From positions 22,844,764 through 22,908,763 of the forward strand of contig OZ026600.1 of the NCBI GenBank assembly GCA_964020085.1: a DNA stretch of 64,000 nucleotides, read 5' to 3'. The notes under the pieces are model-generated. The model saw nothing but the letters and a program-made list of their open reading frames with translations, searched no databases and was not told where the DNA came from. The DNA is from Micromussa lordhowensis (taxonomy: Eukaryota > Cnidaria > Anthozoa > Scleractinia > Lobophylliidae). Positions 10,626 to 21,306 of the stretch are shown here, one piece after another (position 1 is the stretch's first letter; the number at the start of each line of letters is the position of its first letter). A program made the translations under genes and the position numbers.

Positions 10626-10930
10626 ACTAGCCCCAGGCGCAATTTTAGGTATGTCTCGACCTGGGCTGTCAAACCAAAGGAAGCGAAGCATGTTTCGGTC
10701 TTCTTCTTTTATGCTCACCATCAGAAAAGCCTTTTCGATATCTGCGGTGAGTCCAACTGGGTTGTTTTGAAAACTTGCCAACATGTCAAATATGTGCGGA
10801 ATGTAATTATCACCGGTCTCTAAACAATCGTTTAGTGACAGTTCCTCCTTAGACGATTTCGTCGACCCATTGTACACAATGCGTACTTTAGTCGTTTCGC
10901 GATCTTGCCTGATCACTGCATGGTGTGGCG
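10623..10930 (-). pseudogene. BEL/Pao RT fragment
   Basis: The minus-strand frame 10916-10623 reads MIRQDRETTKVRIVYNGSTK and continues SLNDCLETGDNYIPHIFDML, GLTADIEKAFLMVSI, MLRFLWF. The 'R(V/I)V(Y/F)D(G/C)S...SLND' block and 'TADIEKAF' (catalytic Asp of RT motif A) are diagnostic of BEL/Pao RTs. The YVDD part is absent because the element is cut off just downstream. Confidence 0.85.
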
Positions 10931-11019
10931 AATAATAAACTTGTCCTTTGTCAACGTTACTGGCTGTTTCTTCTTCGGGAACCCTCTCAACGATTCCGGT
11001 CTGCTCTTCTCGAATAATT

Positions 11020-12070
11020 CTGTCAGTCCCTCAATAAATCAGGATCCCTGTTCAACTTGAAATGCAGTGATCGCAGTCGGGATTCGCTCAATCGGTAACT
11101 GTTCATGGACGGTTGTAAATCCTCTTTCCAAGGTAATCCTATCTCATAATTGTGACCATTGAAGTGGATATCTGGCTTTCGTTTCTCGGCATGTAGTGAA
11201 TGATCCTCTGGAATTATTCCAACACTCTCCGTCTCCCAGAATTTCTTCAAGCTCGTGACTAATTCATCATCCTGCTCCCCAAACCTGGCATCACATCCAC
11301 CAGAAATAATGAAGTTGGAGAAAACGACACCTCTAGATGAATGATTGTGCATTGGTCCGGACAACAACCATTCAAATTTGCTGTAGACTGTGGTCGGACC
11401 CTAATCACCTTTAATGGAATCTCCCAACACGAAGTCCCAGTAATAATCAGAGCCAATCAAGACAGCAATTGATTCGGTCTTGTCGAAGTTGTCTGCCAAT
11501 TCTAGACCTTCTAAATGGATGTAGTCAGCTACATTGACTCTGCTTGGCAAAGGCGAACAGATTACTGGGAAGTTCACCGCATACAGTTCTAATTCCTCGT
11601 GATTTCGTGTTTGTAAACACAGTTTTACGACATTGCATTTTTTTTTCTGGTAATTTGTGTCCCCGAAGGTGTTGGTGTGCAGATTTTCGGAACTGACAGG
11701 CTTTAAATTTAGGCGTCAAGTCACACTCAAGGAGACATACAATCGTTGACTTCCGTTGTCGAAAAGCACACGCACAGGAATTGAATTTGACCCATTGATT
11801 GCCATGCAACTTGCTGTTTGCAAAACCACAGTTCCCTTGATAGAAGACTTCGCAGTTGTAGTCATAGCAACAGTTGCGTGCTCGTTCGGCGTTTCTCTCG
11901 AGATGTTGTTTCCATTCGGCCTTCTTTGATCTTCCGTGGGCGTATCTATTCTTGTGCAAATCGATTGGTGATGGGTTCCATTACAGTGTCGGCATCTCTT
12001 TGTTTTAAAGCAATTCTTCGCCTCATGACCAGTTTTCAGGCAAATAAAACATCAATTATGTCTCTGAAGA
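11020..12070 (-). pseudogene. BEL/Pao zinc knuckles and aspartic protease (DUF1758-like)
   Basis: Near 12052-11965 the minus strand reads CFICLKTGHEAKNC followed by CRHCNGTHHQSIC, two CCHC-type knuckles. Around 11790-11735 it reads IPVRVLFDNGSQR, the protease active-site block in which BEL elements carry D(T/N/S)(G/Q)S. Downstream (11456-11023) frames carry PRSSLDVMPGLG-type and KFWETESVGIIPEDHS, the linker between protease and RT. Frames change repeatedly. The knuckles would bind RNA and the protease would process the polyprotein in an intact element. Confidence 0.7.
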
Positions 12071-13190
12071 ATGTCTCTTCGATCCTTCGTTTGTCGAACC
12101 TTCGTGCAGGAGGCTGAGTAATGCCCCCCATGCCAATAAACACATCAAAATTGAAATTCGTTCCCTTCCGTCGTAACTAGTGCATTCGCTGTAGGAATTG
12201 ATCGTGAAGAATTCGAACCAGGGTTTGGCGGTTTTCAGACATTGACTTCATGCGTTTTGACAGCCTCACTAGCTTCACGCGCTTCGACTTCTCCTTTGAT
12301 TGTGTCTAACAACTCATCGATTTTACTTACCTCATCGGTCGATTTTCGTGCGATCTCCAGCCATATTTCGTTGGGAAGTTTGGACATGATGATCGGAATT
12401 AACGAACTGCCATATTCCTGGAACGACACTCCCAGAGACGATAGTCCTCGCACATGTACACTTAATTTATCATACAGAAATCGAAGAGACGATGGATGAT
12501 CAGTTAGCCAGGGTTGTAACTTAAGAATTTCTTCCATGTGTGCGGAGATGATCTGCTGTGTTTTGCCAAATCGTTGCTCGAGTATCTCCACCGTGGAATC
12601 ATAGTTGTCGCTTGATAAAGCAAGCCCTTGAATGGCTCGGCTGGCGGCACCTTCCAATAGCGATCTCAAATAGTTGAATTTGTCGATTTTAGACCGACTT
12701 GCATTGTCATGTACTGCAGACTTAAACGAGTTCCAAAATCCCATCCAGGTCGTGATATCACCACAAAATTTAGGGAGAACAAATTTGGTTGTTTTGACTT
12801 GACTTGATTTGTGGGAACCGACGGCGCAATAGCTCCTGGTAGCGTTTGAATTAGTCCAGCGAGTAGACTAGTTTCCACGGCTCCTCATCCTGTTTAGAAA
12901 TATCATTGATTCGCTTCTGACATGTGATAACTTTCTCCAAATACTTCTTAATTTCGTCGACGTTACACAATGACAAAACTTCTTGGTCGAGTTCGTTGAG
13001 AGTTTAGCTTTGCTTCAAGCAAACGACCTATGACCTCCACATGTTGAACTTGTTTGTTAGAAGAAAACGTAAATGCTTCATCGTCTACAATATTGTTTAC
13101 TTTACTCACTTTTTTGGTTACAGTGGAATGCGGTGCCCCATGGATCGCTCGCAATCGTGTTAATCTTTCCTTTTTTTCTTCACTCGTCAT
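12071..13190 (-). pseudogene. BEL/Pao gag (DUF1759-like)
   Basis: The start is an ATG at 13190 (MTSEEKKERLTRLRAIHGAP), the usual opening of this gag type. A large open piece at 12744-12235 reads FNYLRSLLEGAASRAIQGLA, then EILEQRFGKTQQIISAHMEE, the DUF1759 capsid-like region shared by BEL/Pao gags. Frame breaks lie between 12960 and 12745. It would form the RNA-packaging particle, but this copy is broken. Confidence 0.8.
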
Positions 13191-13218
13191 GATCCTCGTA
13201 CTAGTCAAGGAGCTCAGA

Positions 13219-13236
13219 GCCCCACGTTGGGCGCCA
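13219..13236 (-). other. Primer-binding site of BEL/Pao copy 1
   Basis: Immediately after the LTR end (...TTACA) the minus strand reads TGGCGCCCAACGTGGGGC. It begins with TGG, the complement of the tRNA CCA tail, directly abutting the LTR, which is where minus-strand DNA priming starts. Which tRNA it matches was not tested. Confidence 0.75.
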
Positions 13237-14269
13237 TGTAATAATCGTAATCGAAACTTGTGCCGTTTAACTCGTTTATTCGTAAGAATCACTCGTACAA
13301 CACATTGAAGTATCTCGCTCGCTCGTAAAACATGAATTACAATAGCTAATGTTTATTAAGTATATATAACACTCGATATTAGCAGCATTGACACTAAATA
13401 AACTAATTCTAAATATTCTATATCAATGTTATGCTTGGAAATTATTACAACTAATTACTAAGCTATCATGATTCCTAACTTTAACTTGAGTAATTTTAAA
13501 CCTATACAATAATTACAAACGAATACGAACTAACTAATTATTTACAAGTTATATTCAGCAGTTCACTATACAGTTCAGTTTCACAATCCCTGTCTTTTCT
13601 TAACCAACACCACCCCACAAAACCCAACCGATACCACAAACCTCCTCTTCTTCCTCTTTAGTTCAAACCTCGTCCCGCATCTTCACATCCTTTTCTTTTT
13701 CTTACAGCCGGCGTTTTCCTCTCAGCACAAGGTCTTTCGACGCTTCCAATCGCCACACAGCACGTAATACTTCTCAGTCCTATTGCCACCACTGACAAAT
13801 GTGTTTCGTCAAGTTACTTCTTGGCTGGCGCCCACCAATGGCTTTTGGCAGTTAATACTACTTTCTCTCTTTGGCCACAGGCCCTTCACCTCGTCCTTCT
13901 TTTTCTTTTACCAACAAAACTACTGCACACAACAACCCACTACATCTGTACAACTTACATTTATACATTTATGGTAATTTTTCCCTACAATTAACACTTA
14001 AAACAAACGCTATAAAGAAAGTTACTGGAAAGAATTCTAGTATGTGCTTAATTGTACAAATTTACATCATTTCCAATACATAAATCAAAATTACACAATA
14101 CACTAAGAATGTTTGAATATTAATTATTTTAATGTTACAAGAGTTACGCAATAAAGTTACATAATAACCAACGCCAAAATCCAAACAAAACACACTGAAA
14201 CAAAAACCTAAACTAAACACAAACAACTATATGATAAAAAAGAAATAATTTCGTGACAGAGGCGCGACA
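13237..14269 (-). repeat. 5' LTR of BEL/Pao copy 1 (1033 bp)
   Basis: In minus orientation it starts TGTCGCGCCTCTGTCACG and ends ATTATTACA, with TG...CA borders. The inner border is fixed by the abutting primer-binding site. It is AT-rich with no coding motif. There is no second LTR in the window, so its age and the outer border cannot be verified by pairing. The outer end abuts Merlin-derived sequence. Confidence 0.7.
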
Positions 14270-14299
14270 TGAAGGTTATTCAAGATACTCCGGCATAGT

Positions 14300-15325
14300 G
14301 AACTTTTGCTAATGTTAAGGTGATGTACAAAGTAAGTCGAAAGCGAAATGCTGAGGTGCAGGTCAGCTGCCCTTTTGGTAAACAGAAAGATGTTGGTATT
14401 CAGTGTTCGGAGTCTCGAGGAAGTTATGGTCAGAATGATGAAGCCAAATTAATGACTTACAATGAGCTGAAAAAAAAAATTTTTGGCATAAGGAGTTTAC
14501 ACTATGTTGGCTAAAGGATGAAGCACTGATTGCATCGAGCCGTGTCAAGCATGAACTGGGTTGATCAGATTGTTATGTATGGGAGTGTCACAGACAGATT
14601 GGATGGAAAAGACATCAAGTGGAAAAAAGCATAAGAAAAAGGCAGCTGGTTTGAGAATGCTAATTTGTCAGTGGAGGAGATGATTAAGTTTACCTACTGG
14701 TGGTGCCAGGTACTTCACCAATGGCACATTAAACTTTAAACTTGGACTCCGATCACACATGGCTGTGGACTGGGATATGTTTTGTCAAGAACTGTGTGAG
14801 GTCACACTCTTGGAGAAAAGAGAAAAAACTTGGTGGTCCAGGTAAAGTTGTTCAGATCAACGAGTCGAAAATTGGCAAAAGAAAATATCATCGTGGGCAT
14901 GTTGTGGAAGGACAGTGGGTTTTTGGTGGCACAGAGGAAGAATCCCGAAAATGTTCCATTGTAACGGTTGAAGATAGAACAGAGGCAACACTGATAAGCC
15001 ACATTCAAGAATGGATTGAGCCAGGAACTACAATTGTCAGTGATTGCTGGAAGGGCTATGTGAACTTAGAAAACTATGGCTACCAACATGAAACAGTGAA
15101 CCATTCCGTTGAATTTGTCAACTCGGAAGGCTACGACACAAATAAAATTGAAAGGCAATGGAGATAAATGAAAATCAGCCTACCGACACATGGCAGAAAA
15201 AGGAACATTATTCTTCTTACCTTGCGGAATTCATTTGGCGTTATGTTAACCGTGACAAGGACTTGTTTCAAGTGTTTCTAAAAAAGGTTGCCTTGTTTAC
15301 AAACAGTAAAATTTAGGAAAAAAGA
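14300..15325 (+). pseudogene. Merlin (IS1595/ISXO2-like) DNA transposase, broken
   Basis: The open piece 14742-15167 carries GGPGKVVQINESKIGKRKYH (first catalytic Asp region; the expected D appears as N in INESK), GQWVFGGTEEESRKC, IVTVEDRTEATL, EPGTTIVSDCWKGY (second Asp) and YDTNKIERQWR (third acidic residue). Upstream frames give KGSWFENANLSVEEMIKFTY and WWCQ, the N-terminal part; downstream a shifted frame gives EHYSSYLAEFIWRYVNRDKD. At least three frame changes break it. Merlin moves by a DDE cut-and-paste reaction. No terminal inverted repeats were recognised; the left end is cut by the BEL LTR. Confidence 0.8.
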
Positions 15326-16980
15326 CTGCTACAGTAAGAAACTGAACTAAGAGATTATTCATGACAAATTGTATGTATTGTGGGAAGATACTGAAAGGAA
15401 ATGCTCTTTTATGTATTGCATTAGTAAGCGCATGTTATGCATATTTTAAGTGAAATGCAGTTTAATAATAAGGTTCTGCATACCGCATAGCCGCCTACGA
15501 AGAAGTAAGTTCGAGTGGCAGGGTATTCTACAGTTAAGCCAAAAAAGAATGATTGAGGGCAGCAACAATCAAGCACGTACAAGAGGAACAGATATGGAGC
15601 TGCAGACAACAACAACGAGATAACACTAAAGAAATAAAGCAAACAATCTAAAGAACCAAGTGTAAATAATAGCAAAGATATAAAGCAACAATAAACCTAT
15701 CAAGCAAACTGTAAGCTTGAATGGAAACTTCCATGAGAAGACGATCGGGCAAAGAGCGAAACAATCAAAATATGGCGGAACTAAAAAAGCACCGAGAGGA
15801 ACTGGTGTAAATAGGCTTCATGTACGAGAACAGTTCCATCCTTAACAACAGGCAATTACCAAAGGTTTCGAACATCATTAACCGCTTCACAATTTTCTTT
15901 CTTCTCTTGCCTTTTGTAATATTGGCCATTGCTTCTTGCATCTTTCCTGAATTTCTTTTCACAAATCCGTGAATACTCTCATCTCAATTTCATCTTTGAC
16001 TTGGAGTGCTCTCCTGATAGTCTGGAGGTTAAGGGGAAAAACTGTGCGTTTTTTGATAAAAGCATAAAACTGTGCGTGTTTGTAGACCTGAAGGTACTCA
16101 ACAATTCTGGATATAGGGGCATTGTTGAAAAGTCCAGTAACAAGTACAAACAGGTTTTAATTGAAAATGGTGACGTCAGCATTTTCCTTGATATCATTAG
16201 GGTGAATTATCCATGCAATTTCTAAAACAAATATCTATAGAAAGTCTTCTAGAGTTCAGAAAAATGCATTTCAACTTCAATGATGCACATGTAGCGTTAA
16301 GGTGTCTTTTTATCTTAATAACATTCCACAAAAATAACATTAACACTAGAGAATTTTTTCAGTAAAACTCTACACATTGTCTGCCGTTACATCTTTTTTT
16401 GTGTAAAAAAAAATAACTACTGAGGCGTGCTGTTTCTCTTAGCAAAAGCTGGTCAGAAGCTTTTTTTAATCTTGCTGAGGCGGGTTTAGAATCAAGACTA
16501 CATGTGGGGAAGGAGGCCTGGGCTCTAAATAAGCGAGCTGTCATGGCTTTGCCCATTGTGAGATTAATGACAGACATTCTATGCGTGGAATAATCGAGAA
16601 AAATCATCCTGCTACATTCAAAAGGTTAATTTTCTGATTTCCAAGTTGATTATCTCAATTGAGAGGAAACCTCCGAACCATTTTAGTCTGAATATCCGGT
16701 TATGATGTTTGCTTTAGATTATATTCACAGTACCACCTGAAAGTACTTAACCATTATGGTGCGGTAAGACCTCGTCTTTGTCAAAGTGTTCTGCCACAAA
16801 TGCAGCACGGTGGGACAAATTCCTCAACCTTGTCTTGGACAGACGTGATCGAACGCCGCTGGAAGCAAGACGTGATATACCTCGGTTAAGAAACAATAGA
16901 AGCTAATCTATTTTGTAAAAAAGTGTTTCCTTATTGATTACTCTTTAATGTGAAATTTGAAGGGAAACTTTAAAATTATA
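15326..16980. other. No identified gene
   Basis: AT-rich DNA with short open frames on both strands (for example 15929-16225 plus and 15765-15962 minus) that show no family motif. The start of the block may include the 3' flank of the Merlin copy. An open stretch at 16359-16607 (minus) contains no recognisable domain. I see no tandem array or RNA gene. Confidence 0.35.
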
Positions 16981-16984
16981 TTTG

Positions 16985-17630
16985 AGCTATGGTTTCTCTC
17001 TTCAAAAGATTGCTGATATGTCAAGCAAAACAATCAGCAGACAAGTTAAGTCATACAGCTTACCAAAAGAAGTTCCCAAAGTATGACAATATTTCAAATG
17101 AATCCTTGGACTCTATTGTCTCTGCTGTATTATGCAACTTTCCTCATTGCAGTATCAGAAGAATGATGCGGTTTTTGCTTGGGCCAGGTAGTAGAGTACA
17201 ATGGAGTCGTGTGAGGTCGTCTCTGTGGAGAACTGTTCCCAGTGGGATTCTGCTATGAACTTCCCAACTCACTATTGTTAATTGGTGCCATTACAGTGTT
17301 CCAGGACCCAAGTCATTATGGCATTTAGATGGGAATAATTTGATCAGATGGGGATTCGTTATCCACGGGTGTGGATTGATTCTCAAGATGTATTATGTTT
17401 TTGAAATGCCGTACCAATAACAAGGCAGTTACAGTACTATGGTTGTTTTGAAATGCAGTCCAAGATTTTGGACTTCCCTCTAGGGCCAGAGGTGACCAAG
17501 ACACTGAGAACATAACCAGCGAATAAAGAGGTTTTGGAGAGATTTGTTGCATGGATGTACCTTTCTCTTCTATTGAGTGTGTTTGGCATTTCCTTTTACA
17601 AGTTTGCATGTGTGTGAGTAATCCTGTTGG
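16985..17630 (+). pseudogene. Integrase-core (rve-like) gene, decayed
   Basis: Plus-strand pieces: MSSKTISRQVKSYSLPKEVP (helix-turn-helix-like), then after a frameshift near 17080 KYDNISNESLDSIVSAVLCN, SIRRMMRFL and RVQWSRVRSSLWRT, then past an in-frame TGA (17256-17258) YSVPGPKSLWHLDGNNLIRW and GFVIHGC. The 'GPxSLWHxDGNHKLIRW...IHG' block is the first-Asp region of a metazoan integrase-core family often found as host-like genes in fish and cnidarians. Remains of the second Asp region (DFGLPSRARG-like) follow in other frames. It is thoroughly broken; the function of intact relatives is not known to me. Confidence 0.65.
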
Positions 17631-18476
17631 ACAGATGAAGTAGCAAGCACCCTAAGGTGGAAATCTCTTCAAATAGGAAATGCTGGTGTACAAGTATCAC
17701 AAGAATATTAAAGTTTTCACTGAGAAATGCCTAGTCCAGAAAACCCATGAGCCAAATTCTGTGAAGTATATTTTTCTAGTAGTATAGCACATGTACATTG
17801 TAAGTGCTCTTTGGAATTATTGTCAAAGCTTAGTTGCATATTGTAAAGATTGTGCTTCTTGAGCATTTTGATTACGTTTTGTTTTTGATGAGTTTTATAA
17901 AAAGGAAAAAAGGTTTTCAATCAATGAAATCCATAACTGCATTATATACTAGTTGCAATCAAATTGTTACCACCTGTTAGCCTCTTACCATAAAAATGAA
18001 AATAGTTTGTTGCTGTGTAGCACTTTGAATTTGATTGCTGTGTAGAGGAAGTGTGCAAAAAGTACTTTGAACATAAAGTATTGGGTGATACACAGACATT
18101 TCAGATAGAACCCCTTCACATCAGTTAGCTCTGATAGAACTTTGGAACTGATGAACGTTTTTTCCCAAAACGTCTGTGTTTCGCCAAATACTGTATGCCA
18201 TAAGCATTTTTTGTAAACGTCCCCTGCAATAGCCTCTTACCATGTTTATTTACTTCCATTTTGACAACAGTTCTGGTTCAAATTTTTACCTTGTGATGGG
18301 GGGGGGGGGGTTCATTTATTTTACACTATTTACATAAAGTTTACCATAGGAAGTATAGTTACAACACACGATTACAAGATAAAATAATTACAATACAGGT
18401 TAAAAAATGTGTATGGTGGTCAAAGTAGCAAAGGCTTTCTAGTTGACCACCATGGGTGTTACAATAAAGTACAAGC
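17631..18476. other. No identified gene; G homopolymer
   Basis: AT-rich sequence with no recognised family. A run of about a dozen G residues lies at 18299-18310. The last 150 bp before the LINE target duplication are ordinary AT-rich DNA. Confidence 0.4.
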
Positions 18477-18490
18477 AAGGTCTGTCGCTA
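18477..18490. repeat. Left 14-bp target-site duplication of the LINE
   Basis: AAGGTCTGTCGCTA here is repeated exactly at 21293-21306, flanking the LINE on both sides. Direct flanking repeats of this length are made by target-primed reverse transcription. Confidence 0.75.
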
Positions 18491-18499
18491 CATAGGTAA

Positions 18500-19203
18500 C
18501 GGGAATGTAAGAACTATATGTATGCGATAGGGAAATCAGCTCAAATAGCAAAAGAAATGCAGAACTACAATCTTGATATCTTGGGGATCAGCGAATGCAG
18601 ATGGACAGAGTCGGGAAAATTAAAATTAACATCTGGAGAGTCAGTTATTTGTTCTGGACGGGAAGATGGAATGCATCGGAGTGGAGTTGAAATAATGATG
18701 TCAAAGCATGCAGAGGCCTCATTAATGGCGTGGCAACCAATCAACGATCGAATAATAATGGCCCGATTCTATTCCAAATACATGAAGCTTACTATTATTC
18801 ATACCTATGCTCCCACACTAGATGCAGAAGATGAAGACAAGGAGCTGTTTTATCAACAGCTACAGAGCATTGTAGAGAAGGTGAACAAGCATGACCTCCT
18901 AATAATAACTGGTGATATGAATGCTAAGGTTGGTTCGTGCAACCATAATAGGGAGAGGGTTATGGGTAAGCATGGAGCTGGAAAAAAATGAACAGTAATG
19001 GAGAAAGGTTGATAGACTTCTGCAAGGTGAACAACTTGGTGATCACTGGAACTATTTTCCCCCATAAAGACAGCCATAAAAACACATGGACATCCCCAGA
19101 TGGTAAAACATACAACCAGATAGACAACATCTTAGTTAACCAGCAGGTTCAGGAGATCCATCCTGGACACAGGAGTAAGGCGAGGACCAGATGTTGCCTC
19201 TGA
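18500..19203 (+). pseudogene. LINE endonuclease domain (APE-like)
   Basis: The frame 18518-18991 reads AQIAKEMQNYNLDILGISEC, RWTESGKLKL (the E of the 'xxEtr' motif is GISECRW), then KLTIIHTYAPTLDAEDEDKE and LLIITGDMNAKVG (catalytic D in GDMN). A shifted frame 18988-19203 continues NGERLIDFCKVNNLVITGTI, HKNTWTSPDG, QIDNILVN. This is the exonuclease/endonuclease/phosphatase fold that nicks target DNA. The last SDH motif region is damaged. Confidence 0.85.
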
Positions 19204-19412
19204 TCACCATTTAGTTTAAACCAGCGTTCGACTCAAGCTGAAAAGGATCACAAAACCAACTAGCTCACGCATTAGGTATGACATTAACAAGCTCAGACAT
19301 TAATCAGTTAGAAAACAGTTTACCCTAGAGCTTCGCAATCGATTTGCCATCTTGGAAGCAACAGAAGATGATGATCATGATATCAATAGCAAGTGGGCCC
19401 AATTTAACAAAT

Positions 19413-19556
19413 GGGTTGATAATGTGAATTGTCCACCGTAAAGAGATTTGGAAGCTGACGTTTCGAGGGTTAGCCCTTCGTCGGCGTCAGAAGGGCTAAC
19501 GCTCAAAACGTCAGCTTCCAAATCTCTTTACGGTGGACAATTCACATTATCAACCC
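19413..19556. repeat. 144-bp palindrome inserted in the LINE
   Basis: The left arm GGGTTGATAATGTGAATTGT at 19413 is matched by its reverse complement ending at 19556. The arms pair for more than 60 bases with few mismatches around a short centre (about 19480-19492). Each arm holds the unit GAAGCTGACGTTT...GTTAGCCCTTC. The LINE frame is interrupted exactly here. The unit resembles a widespread animal repeat that I connect with PLE termini; see the ribozyme-like entry. Confidence 0.8.
19457..19484 (-). ncRNA. Hammerhead-ribozyme-like core in palindrome arm
   Basis: The minus strand reads CCGACGA, then AGGG-CTAA-CCCT (perfect 4-bp stem with 4-nt loop), then CGAAAC and GTC. The hammerhead consensus is CUGANGA, stem II, GAAA, stem III and a UH cleavage site. 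The only core mismatch is C for U4. Stem III would be minimal (ACGU, self-complementary), as in the short-stem-III hammerheads described in PLEs that act as dimers. Activity is untested. The other arm has lost the core (AAAA for GAAA). Confidence 0.35.
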
Positions 19557-19585
19557 AGTTGATAAAACCAAATTATCTTGTAATA

Positions 19586-19622
<37 letters not shown>

Positions 19623-20030
19623 TGCCCCCTTTATCCAATTTAGCAAAGCCTATAACAATACAGCAGAGAATGTATTGGCTAGGAAAAGGAAAAGGAAAAC
19701 AAGCAAACCATGGATCAGCCCTGAGTCGTGGGCAAAGGTCGAGGAACGGAAACAGCTCAAGGGCAAAGCAGAAAATGCTAAGTCCGAAAGGATCCAACAA
19801 CAACTACGTGCAAAACACAGGAGTAAAGACAAGGAGGTGAAGAAGAGTTTGAAATCTGATAAAAGAGAGTGGCTTAACAGCCTGATGGATGACGCACAGC
19901 ATGCAGCGGATGTGGGAAACATGAAGACTCTATACGAGATAACAAAGACCATGTGCAATGAGGGAACTCACTAGAACACCGCTGTTAATGACAAGGGCGG
20001 TAAGAACATCACAGATGACTCCAGCAGGCT
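19557..20030 (+). pseudogene. LINE region between endonuclease and RT
   Basis: The frame 19675-19974 reads RKTSKPWISPESWAKVEERK, QRAKHRSKDKEVKKSLKSDK and REWLNSLMDDAQHAADVGNM, the spacer that in these LINEs links the endonuclease to the RT (W(I/M)S...TL...IDERK pattern). It is lysine-rich and helical. It follows the palindrome and precedes the RT frame at 20037. Confidence 0.65.
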
Positions 20031-21292
20031 TGCTAAATGGAAGAACATTTTGAAGAGATCCTCAATAGACCACCACCCACGAACCCAATAGTGATAACTG
20101 CTGACGAAGTTCCTGAGATCAAGGAGGTAAGCACCGGACCAATCGGCAAAGGAGAAATCAAGAATGCAATAAGTTCCCTAAAAAATGGAAAAGCAGCTGG
20201 TGTTGACAACATGGTTGCGGAGTTGTTAAAAGCAGACATCAAGACAACTACACAGAAATTGCACAAGATCATTCAGATGATCTGGGAAAACGAGGTGATG
20301 CCACATGAATGGTTGAAGGGGCTTATTGTCGAACTACTAAAGAAGGGTAAGTTAAAGGAATGCACAAACTGGCGAGGTATCACGCTTCTTGTTATAGCTA
20401 GTAAAGTGTTGAGTAAGATCCTTATTGTGCGAGACGACCAAACAAGCCAACACCGGAATAAGATGGTGGTTCATGGACCAACTAGAAGATCTGGACTTTG
20501 CCGATGACATTGCTCTGATCTCCACCACCCAACATCAGATGCAAAAGAAGACAGACAAGCTCGCAGAAACTTCCCAGCAAGTAGGTTTAAACATCAGTAA
20601 GACCAAAACCCAAGCCATGAGGCTGAACTGCAAAAACACAGAGCCAATCAAGTTCCAAAATGGCAACACTATCAAATAAACCAAGGATTTCACCTATCTA
20701 GGAGCCATTGTAAGCAGAGAGAGAGGTTGTGATAAAGATATGGATAGTAGGTTGAGTAAGGCCAAAACAGCATTCAGGAAGCTAAAGAGAATATGGGACT
20801 CGACGCAGTACAATAGAAGGACCAAGATCAAGGTATTTAACACCTTAGTCAAGCCAGTCCTGTGGTATGGAAGTGAGACATGAAAGACCAATGTTCAAGA
20901 CAACAGAAAACTAGATTCCTTCCAATACCAGTGCCTCAAAAAAAGCCTGGGTTTATTTTGGCCTTACATAGTGTCGATTGACGAGCTTAATGAAAGAGCA
21001 GGATGTACGAGGATGAGTATAGAAGTAAAGAGAAGGAGATGGAGATTTTTGGGACATGTTCTTAGGATGCCCAGAGAACACCACTGTGTCACAGCACTTA
21101 CCTGGGCACCTATGGGCTAAAGGAAAGTTGGCCGTCCCAAAACCACCTGGCGCTGCGCCGTGGAGAAAGAGAGGACAATGGTGGGCTGGAAGTCTTGGGA
21201 AGAAGTGAGAGCCGTGGCTAAGGATAGGGACAAGTGGAAGAAGAGTACTGCGGCGTTATGTGCAACAAAGCGCATAGAGGATAGGTGAGGTG
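20030..21292 (+). pseudogene. LINE reverse transcriptase and C-terminal region
   Basis: 20037-20507 carries NAISSLKNGKAAGVDNMVAE, LIVELLKKGKLKECTNWRGI and TLLVIASKVLSKIL (RT motifs 0-2). A deletion then joins to FADDIALISTTQHQMQ (YxDD region as FADD) at about 20490 and VGLNISKTKTQAMRLN. After a TAA comes the tail: FTYLGAIVSRERGCDKDM, TLVKPVLWYGSET, RRRWRFLGHVLRMPREHHCV, RKVGRPKTTWRCAVEKER. The catalytic motif A segment is missing. The final stop lies about 5 bp before the target duplication, as expected for very short RTE 3' ends. Confidence 0.8.
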
Positions 21293-21306
21293 AAGGTCTG
21301 TCGCTA
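21293..21306. repeat. Right 14-bp target-site duplication of the LINE
   Basis: AAGGTCTGTCGCTA, identical to 18477-18490. The LINE tail GGATAGGTGAGGTG ends just before it. Confidence 0.75.

Larger units (their letters stand above)
10623..14269 (-). mobile_element. Truncated BEL/Pao LTR retrotransposon (copy 1)
   Basis: On the minus strand the order is LTR (14269-13237), primer-binding site, gag, zinc knuckle, protease, then RT, which breaks off at about 10625. RNase H, integrase and the 3' LTR are missing. Gag and pol pieces lie in several frames with stops, so the copy is dead. BEL/Pao elements are Metazoa-specific LTR retrotransposons with one gag-pol polyprotein. Confidence 0.85.
18491..21292 (+). 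mobile_element. RTE-like LINE (CFDP2-type), 5'-truncated and decayed
   Basis: The plus strand carries an endonuclease domain, a reverse transcriptase and a C-terminal region, and ends a few bases after the last stop, as RTE-clade LINEs do. It is bounded by a 14-bp direct repeat. About 2.8 kb are present. A 144-bp palindrome (19413-19556) interrupts it. Many frame changes and stops show it is inactive. RTE-clade placement is by motif memory. Confidence 0.8.

Noticed and set aside
15929..16225. 98-codon plus-strand ORF as a host gene
   Set aside because: No recognisable domain, no splice context, and an equally long antisense frame; not called.
18299..18310. Poly-G run as a regulatory quadruplex
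   Set aside because: A single homopolymer; similar runs occur at 37964, 48436 and 52852, all probably simple-sequence slippage.
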